A stretch of DNA of 64,000 nucleotides from Nautilus pompilius (taxonomy: Eukaryota; Mollusca; Cephalopoda; Nautilida; Nautilidae): assembly GCA_018389105.1 (NCBI GenBank), contig JACATO010001559.1, positions 62,001 to 126,000 of the forward strand. Reading direction: 5' to 3'. Below the pieces are notes generated by a model, which had not been told where the DNA came from, did not search any database, and saw only the letters and a list, made by a program, of their open reading frames with translations. The translations under genes and the position numbers were made by a program. Below are positions 57,401-64,000 of this stretch, piece after piece. How positions within the stretch are numbered: the stretch's first letter is position 1; each line of letters begins with the position of its first letter.

Positions 57401-57950
57401 CAGTTAGAAGTAAGATAGTCAGGCCACAGCTGTAGAATAGCCTGTAAGGTTATACCGTACATTGTTAGAGTCTGTGTTTTCTTAATGGAGTGTAACCGAA
57501 CGGTCTATCGTCTAAACCCAATCCACCGGTCTGGCGTCGCTCTCTTTCCGCCAGACGTCACCACCGTATTATTGCTGTATCTGCAGTCTCACTTTCAAAT
57601 TGCGTTGGAAAGCCGTGTCACAAGTTTTAAACTTATCGCAAACCCATTCGCTTTTCTAGGTAATTATATATTTTCTTCTCTTTCGGGTCCCCCAACCTCC
57701 CTCCCGCCCCCCTTTTTTTTTCTTCTTGAGGGAAAGTCAGGCGATAACTTTCTCTATCCGCATTCATTGTATTTTTTTTCACCCGACATCTTTACGAGCT
57801 TCAGCGGCCATTAAAACTAGGCTCCTTTTTGTGTCTTAAAGACGTCATCAGAGATCCATAGCGATTGTGTTACTAATTGCCTATCAGCTTACACCTTTAT
57901 TGTCTATGAACCTGCCGTGTCTCCTCGGGGTCACTGAATTGACTTACTGA
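54480..57950. other. Unique AT-rich DNA, several weak frames
   Basis: A CTCF-like core (CAGATGGCG on the minus strand, 54685-54693) is directly followed by TGACGTCA (54692-54699). CAAGATGGCTGAC at 55209 gives an ATG and a 12-codon frame (MADENKTGRHW). (AT)n lies at about 55396-55410 and (AC)n at about 56440-56452. Frames at 55390-55764, 57118-57407 and 57485-57814 are unrecognised. Confidence 0.5.
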
Positions 57951-57953
57951 TCG

Positions 57954-57956
<3 letters not shown>

Positions 57957-57989
<33 letters not shown>

Positions 57990-58007
57990 TATTATTATTA
58001 TTATTAT
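57957..58007. repeat. (ATT)n microsatellite
   Basis: About 17 ATT units with one interruption. Confidence 0.95.
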
Positions 58008-58009
58008 CT

Positions 58010-59110
58010 TGCTGCCAGCCGAGAGCTGCTTTCCTCTCTGGAAGGATAAGAAAATCCCTCGAACTTGCTATACATCGGTCATTGCTACGTAGATAATAGA
58101 AAAGAGAGACAATGGATACTGTTAACTGAATCCTGCTGAAAGCTGTCACAGAAATCATTAGCATTAATTACATTTTTTTTTTTTTTTTTAGAATTTAACC
58201 CTTTAGCAACCGGGACAGTAGCGTGGCTCATGACGACATTAGCTTTAAGATTCTGATATGCAAATGCGAAATCGATTTTGTTCCCCTTTAATTAACCCAT
58301 TTTTTTTATTATTATTAAAGCAGAACTTTTTTTTAATTACTGGTTTACAAAACCCCTTAGGCTGCCAATCGAAGCGCCCTCTACACGGATTCTTCTTCCG
58401 AGCGACAAAAACACACCCTTCAGGGGTCAACGCCATTGCCGACCTTTCGCACGAGGTCTACCGCCGAAAGCTCTTCAGCGCGTGACACAAAATCCCATCT
58501 TCCAACTTCCTCTATGCTCGTTCGGCATCAGCGTGACCGAACCAGCACCTCACGCGATAAAGAACAGGGCGCGAGTCCACTCCCTATGTCCACGCACCGG
58601 GGCTGCCTTTGTCCAGCTCTGCACGTGATTCAGGTGCTTGGAATCGCCGTCTCGACGCGCATTTCCGCTATTATAATTGGATGGAATCATGGGTAATCTC
58701 GGGACACGAGACTGGGCATCGACGCGGTATCCAACACCTGACTTGTAGAACGGGTCCAGATCAATCGCCTGTCCCCCCCCTGCTGTTTAACAAGTACCTT
58801 GAACCGAGACTAGGCTTTTGATACAATTTATTCGACACGAGGTGGCAGCTTGACTGTGACCGACCTTTTTATCCGTCAAATCAGCTTCCTATTTGTAATT
58901 TAATTTCATAAACGAAATAATCCAAAAACGGTCTTTAGGGGACTCGGGGCGGGAAATTTACTGTATAATTCGCTTTTTAATTGATGATTTTCGTTTCTGT
59001 ACTCTGCAACCTTAAAAAATACTTTTTTCTTAAAAACCGAATTACCTAAAAACATTTTTGGCGGAGAGATCGCTTGTTAAACAGAAGTGGTAGACATGAC
59101 GAAAACACGG
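58010..59110. other. Unique DNA with a piggyBac-like end and GC-rich patch
   Basis: TTAACCCTTTAGCAACCGG at 58195 repeats the start of the 41.7-kb MITE, but no right end was found. From 58430 to 58800 the sequence is GC-rich with overlapping open frames (86 and 70 codons plus) and no recognised domain. Confidence 0.4.
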
Positions 59111-59116
59111 CTCAAC

Positions 59117-59248
59117 ATGGCGCGCTTGTTGATGACGGCGTATCTGCCATTCACCTTTATCTTCACTCGTTTCGTTCCGCCGATGCAGAATTTACCGGAA
59201 TATTTACAGAAGTTTGGAAATTCGCCAGTTTCTCAACTGCTGAAATAG
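59117..59248 (+). CDS. Small ORF of 43 residues, possibly coding
   Basis: ATG at 59117 in excellent context (CTCAACATGGC) opens 43 codons to TAG at 59246. The product starts MARLLMTAYLPFTFIFTRFV, a hydrophobic stretch that could be one membrane helix, followed by PPMQNLPEYLQKFGNSPV. Third positions are GC-rich for this window. It could be a single-exon microprotein, a signal-anchor first exon, or chance. A 60-codon frame (59074-59256) overlaps it in another phase. Confidence 0.3.
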   Translation: MARLLMTAYLPFTFIFTRFVPPMQNLPEYLQKFGNSPVSQLLK

Positions 59249-59249
59249 T

Positions 59250-59980
59250 ATCTTAAAATTTGTGAGACCAGACGGTTTAGGGGATTACGATAACGATCTT
59301 TCTGCGCAAGAGGACTTCCAGATTTACAAATTTCTTTTTATAGCGGAGCTCATATAAAGTGCTGTTCCTTCTACGTGTTCGGTTCGTGTGTTAAGACTTC
59401 ATGCTACCGAGAGTCGCTTACAACATTGCTAAGCGTATTCGTGAAGTAGAAACTCATACCTCATAAAACATAATTTATCTCCCTTAATCTACGTTAACGC
59501 AAGGTGATCGCGCACAGAATTAAGTTATATATATATATATATATAGATATAGATATGAACCTAATCTATTCTCTTCCATTGAGGAATCAAGCTGTGTTTA
59601 CCCTGTTACAAGCTGGTATGTTCCGTTTAGTTTTAAGCAGATTTTTTTTAGTTAAAAAGAAATTCTGTTATTTATGAGCTTGGTTGAAATTTTGTTCGAT
59701 CCTCGCTTCCCTTTAAATGTAATATGTTTTAAAAGAGCGATGAGACCAGGCACTGAGAGGTTGAACTATAATTAAGAGGTCCGGCTCGCTACACGTAAAA
59801 ACGAGTGTATACTGTCCTCCTTGGTGCACAACCGTGACGCAATGGAAACTGTTTGTGGATTTCTTGACATTAGAGAGCTCTACCCTTTCCCATACCTGTT
59901 CGAGAAGGATGAGAATTAGATTTAATTAAATCAACTCGGAATTGATGATCTAGTTTCGCTATTTATATATATATTGTGGC
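59250..59980. other. Unique AT-rich DNA
   Basis: (AT)n at about 59526-59545. No other feature. Confidence 0.6.
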
Positions 59981-59981
59981 G

Positions 59982-60201
59982 ACGGATGTGCAATGGTTAC
60001 TCAGTGCTCGCAATAAGGGGACAGAGCACCTGTTGCTAGCCGTGTTGTATGTCCACCACCGGACCGGGGAGAGCCAGTTATCGACAGTTAAACACGGATG
60101 TGCAATGGTACAGTGCTGCAATAAGGGGACAGAGCACCTGTTGCTAGCCGTGTTGTGTGTCCACCACCGGACCGGGGAGAGCCAGTTATCGACAGTTAAA
60201 C
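59982..60201. repeat. 112-bp tandem duplication in a GC-rich open frame
   Basis: The unit starting ACGGATGTGCAATGGT and containing CAATAAGGGGACAGAGCACC occurs at 59982 and 60094 with few differences (the second copy is about four bases shorter). The plus frame 59976-60296 stays open through both. GAGCCAG/GTGAGG at about 60286 is a strong donor-like site after the duplication, so an exon ending there is possible, but no product is recognised. Confidence 0.85.
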
Positions 60202-60299
60202 ATCTGCTAACGAGAAGTCCGCACTTTGCAATTTTACGAGAGCTACACGAAGCCCATTACCCCGGGAAGATTTGTCCCGTCGTGAGAGCCAGGTGAGGT

Positions 60300-60675
60300 C
60301 CTCCACAGTTCTAAACAGGTACGCCGAATCTTAAGGTACTTGGAAGAAATATTGCTCTGTCGGCGTTAACAATCTCGGTGATAAAATTTAAAACGATATT
60401 AAATTTACTTCAGATATTTATTGTTTGTTTTTTTCATATTGGAAGGACGATGTAAAGAATAACTGGATCTATATCTGCATAGTATAGGGGCGGGGTCTCA
60501 ACCCTGGAACTGATGCACACAGGTGTATAATTAACCGTTCCGTCTACTCTGGTGTTTTGAGTATTTTTATTTCTTAACTGATTAATAAACCGCTCGCGAG
60601 AACATCTGGTAATTAGACGTATTATTTTTTTTTAAATATATATATATAAAATTGAATTCCAGTATCCGACTTTTG
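60300..60675. other. Unique AT-rich DNA
   Basis: (AT)n at about 60635-60650. No other feature. Confidence 0.6.
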
Positions 60676-60679
60676 TGTC

Positions 60680-60880
60680 CGCATCCTAACCCTTCCCCGA
60701 GCAAACGGGCCAGCATCTCTGAAGAGGCGGGCTGCTGGCTCCGTAACCCCGAACGAGTCGCCGCACGGCGCCCATGATGGCGGTTTCGCTAGCCATCTTC
60801 TCGGCTCTCCGCCCGTGGCCTCCGTCGCCGCAGTCCGTTGTGCGTGATTAGCCCGTTGTCCGCCGAGCTCAAATAAGCTT
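60680..60880. promoter_or_regulatory. CpG-rich island with YY1-like motifs
   Basis: A dense CG stretch holds CCCATGATGGCGG at 60772 and AGCCATCTTC at 60791 (AAGATGGC on the minus strand). The ATG at 60774 opens 25 codons (MMAVSLAIFSALRPWPPSPQ). The pattern resembles an animal promoter with start-site YY1 elements; direction is unclear. Confidence 0.35.
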
Positions 60881-60884
60881 AGTT

Positions 60885-63880
60885 ACCCCAAAACTACTTG
60901 TCGTCTTCTAAGGTTTACTTTCGCTTTACTTTCGCGGAAGACCACATGATGATCAAATATATTGGTGTCTTTGCACTGCGTTGGAAAATAATTCAGCTAT
61001 TTATATTATATATATATATTTATATAAGTGCTTCCTCTTCTCTTTCCCGTCCCCACAAAAGAAGAAGCTTCATCGCGATATGTAGATCCTGAGCGTGGTA
61101 GGCGGCTCACTGACAGAAGTTCCAGTGTGTCGGGGTTAGCTCGTCCACACCCAGAATAGATCGTACTCGTGTGCAGTTAATATTCACGGAAAGATACTGA
61201 TTCACCAGGCAGAGTTCTGCAGGAACTCGCTGGACCATTTCCTGGTTTAAGCCGTATATATATATAATATATATCATCTTTGCGAAGTTTGCACGTCATC
61301 GGGTGTTTGAGGGTTAACCGTGCAATTAGAAATGCCAGAGATTAACTATGAACGGGCTGAAGCATCAGCAGGCTCGGCACTGGTAGCAGGGCTGTGGACG
61401 AAGGGAGTAGACTACCAGTGACGGTGTAAGGCAAGGCGGTTTAAAGTCAGACTGCCAGCCCAGCCATTCCTCGCCCACTGCTGTCCCTGTAGAAGCCAGG
61501 CGTGAAGTAAATAAAGTCGGTGCTCTATAATGCGTGCGTTTGTTCTACCTCGCAGTTACCGCGCTGCTCTTTCCTCTGATAGTCTTGCAAGGAAGGCCGA
61601 CCCTTTAAGAACTTTCGGGGGGTGGCTTCGCGACAGAGACTGCAGTATTTCAAGTCGCCGTTAATTAAAGCCCGCGTAAAGTAGCGAAGTTCCTCCCGTC
61701 GGTTCGCCTTCTCGCGTAGAGTCAAGATAAACTACATCCCTGTGTTCCGGTTGCCTTGCCAACAGCAGGTGCGCGCGCCAAAACCTTCAACCTGCGCAGA
61801 AATAAGTACTGATCAAGATCTCCGCGCTCCCTTTTGTTTTCACCTAGTTTCTCCTTATTATCCATCCCCCACCGTTTCACCTATTTCAGGTCATCGCAGA
61901 ATAAATAAAAAAACCGTTTTGCAAAAACGTTTTAGAAAAATAGCAATTTTACTTATTTTATTCCGTACAATAAATTCTTCTACATTTTGTATACAAAAAT
62001 AATCAACTCCAGTGTGAAAGTGCAAAGAAGCCATTTGAGTTTCTTCGATATTCTTGGAACAGTTCCATCGTTCTTGAGACGGGATGGGTGTCTTTTGGCG
62101 GAGATTGGATTGAGAATTCCATTAACCATTCCACCACACAAATCTTGCACACTACACTAATTTTTATCTACACTTCCAAGCTTAGAGGTCTAAATACGAC
62201 AGCATCGCGCCTGCCTATTTACAATTGTTATATTTATTTCCTACACTTAAAATTCGAAATGTCGTTGTTTATTATTGTTAATATTGCTTTCAGTGTTATA
62301 ATCAAAGCAAAATCTCTTCGGCTTTAACTTACGTCAGGATAAATCGGTGTAGTTTTTATATAGATTTTGCATATCTGTCAGTACAGACGTTTTGAAAAAT
62401 CTCTGTCAGATATAACCCTGCTTCTAGATACAATTATTAGACGATAAATCCTTAACCATTTCTTCCTACTGAATAACGTCAACGGCTAAGACGTAATTCT
62501 GGCTATGATGGAGATTATTAAATGGATTATCTTTCACTTTTAATATTACGTGACTTCATTAAACTTTTGGGGTTTTTTATGGCAATCGTCGGAGAACGGG
62601 TAAAAGTGACGTTTTATTCACTGTAATCTGTTTTAGCTTCCCGAAACGTTGCTATACCTTCGGTCAGCCAATCAGCCATATTTGTCTGTTCGTTCTAGAC
62701 TCTGGTGGTGACTGGTGAACACTCTTCCCGTTTGTTAGTACTGGAACACTGGATGGAAATAATAGTCTTTGTTACACGAGTAAATAACAGTAGATGGGAT
62801 GGAAAGATGGACTTGTCTCTAACTAGATTTTTCTATCTTTGTGGAAAGTTTGGTTTATAGATACTTAAGTAGAAGTTTTATTCGTGCAAATCGCAAAAGA
62901 CTTTAAATTAACGGTTTAGATATAAAAAAAACACAATGTTAATTATTATTAACATTGTTATATTCATCGAAAGGCCTCCAAAAACAAACAACAAGCAAAA
63001 TCATGAATTTAAAGCAGGCTTCCTTTGGGCAAAACTTGGCTGAAGAATTTGATGAATCTTGTATGAGGTTATGACCTTTACTCTGTCAGTCGCTAGGTGG
63101 CGACTGCAGATGTCCCGGATCCAGAAGCCATGCGATTTCGCAAATCTACATATTATAGAATTAGTTGTTTTTTTGTTTTTTAAAATTGTGTGAGAAAATA
63201 TCACTTGCAAAATCTTGTAGCAGGAAGGTTGTCACGTAGTTAATGCACGCGCAGATTGGCACAGAAGAAAGCAGATTTAGGTCACTTGTAGAACTTAAAA
63301 AAAGAAAATGCAGATTACGATGCGATGCATTTCCGATATGTTAAGCTGGTTAATTACTTTCTTGCTTACTGAGGTGTATTTACGGATGCCATCATTGTTT
63401 ATTCTGTGTTTTAAATGTTACAAAACAGTTATGAATGACTAGAGGCATCAGGAATTTATTATAACCCGTGAGTCACAGATCGGACTCCCTGATGTTTGGG
63501 TAGCCTTACTCTAGGATTCTTTGACAGCGCAGTCAGCAAAGAGGGCTTGAAACCTTGCAAAACCTGAGGGGGGGTGGGGAAACGACAAAAAAAGTGAACT
63601 GAGAAGAGTTATTTTGTCACGGGAAATAAAAGAGAGAGAACAGATAAATCTGTAATTGAGAGATCGTATCCTAGTTTCTGATATGAAGCTCGTGCGCATC
63701 AAAAAAAAAAAAAAATGAAGACTCTTAAGCCAGGATATTAGGATTAAACAAAGGGATTGGCAGAACAAGTTAATTGCGACTGTCTCGGAATACCATAAAT
63801 AAAATCTGAACCTTCCGCCGAGAGTAAGGAAATCGGTATGTATCCTATCTAGACGGGACACGTGCATGTATGCACTCGAT
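60885..63880. other. Unique AT-rich DNA
   Basis: TA runs lie at about 61005-61024 and 61255-61274. A CTCF-like core TAGGTGGCG lies at 63094-63102. Short frames on both strands have no recognised domain. A 14-base A run lies at about 63701-63714. Confidence 0.55.
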
Positions 63881-63889
63881 TTAAAGGGG

Positions 63890-64000
63890 TGCCGCCGCCA
63901 GACACTAGAGCCGGGCGCTGCACGGCTAGCGTCACGTGACGGCGCTGCCTGAGCCAAGGACGGTCAGTGGTTCAAACCCTCGCCGTGAAATCGTGTTTGG
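63890..64000. promoter_or_regulatory. GC-rich edge with CLEAR/USF-type E-box palindrome
   Basis: The ten-base palindrome GTCACGTGAC at 63931-63940 matches the known CLEAR/USF/TFE motif. It is flanked on both sides by GGCGCTGC. Downstream, GTGGTTCAAACCCTCGCC at 63967 resembles a pol III B box. This could be the start of a promoter cut by the window edge, or a SINE head. Confidence 0.3.

Noticed and set aside
3603-57650. Weakly similar TTTAAACTTAYSGCAA-like strings at 3603, 22109 and 57628
   Set aside because: Similarity is too short and too imperfect to call a repeat.

Overview
The window reads as AT-rich nuclear DNA of a gene-poor invertebrate animal genome. I see no bacterial-style operons, no ribosomal or clearly canonical tRNA gene, and no intact long gene. 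The signs are long non-coding stretches rich in homopolymers and microsatellites, large minisatellite blocks, remnants of animal DNA transposons (Tc1/mariner, hAT, pogo-like and piggyBac-like MITEs), a tRNA-derived SINE, and CpG-rich islands with animal-type start and splice contexts. A decayed gene fragment at 14.4-15.1 kb belongs to a repeated, uncharacterised protein family that I associate mainly with arthropods and some other invertebrates. I cannot decide between arthropod, mollusc or another invertebrate from sequence alone.

Layout. 1-7.4 kb: mostly unique DNA, a (GT)n tract, a CpG-rich island at 4.4-5.0 kb with a possible first coding exon, and a pogo-like MITE at 6.5-6.9 kb. 7.45-10.4 kb: a 39-bp minisatellite of about 75 units. 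10.9-11.8 kb: a decayed Tc1-like transposase. 12.55-13.2 kb: the first of three copies of a TIR element carrying an internal 46-bp minisatellite; the others are at 50.0-50.9 and 51.7-52.2 kb. 14.4-15.1 kb: the pseudogene named above. 15-29 kb: mostly unique DNA with CpG-rich patches, a SINE at 21.5 kb, candidate exons at 23.5, 27.2 and 28.0 kb, and an array of 13 units carrying the TGACGTCA palindrome at 23.6-24.2 kb. 29.4-32.75 kb: a 3.3-kb, almost A-free T/C/G repeat tract. 33-39 kb: a candidate exon with three in-frame 15-residue repeats, a second Tc1 remnant, a CpG-rich candidate exon and a hAT remnant. 39.5-41.1 kb: an (AAC/AAT) tract and a 125-bp satellite that also carries TGACGTCA. 41-47 kb: a small piggyBac-like MITE, a decayed minus-strand ORF and two fairly convincing unrecognised exons. 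47-64 kb: unique DNA with CpG-rich islands, local duplications, SINE-like B boxes, a 43-residue small ORF and an E-box palindrome near the right edge.

No gene product could be named with confidence except the transposon remnants. Candidate exons rest on splice-like borders, open frame and GC-rich third codon positions judged by eye. Nothing seen here amounts to a new multi-gene system. The most interesting structure is the TIR element family whose internal minisatellite seems to have been re-amplified separately in each copy, together with unrelated arrays that share a CRE-like octamer.
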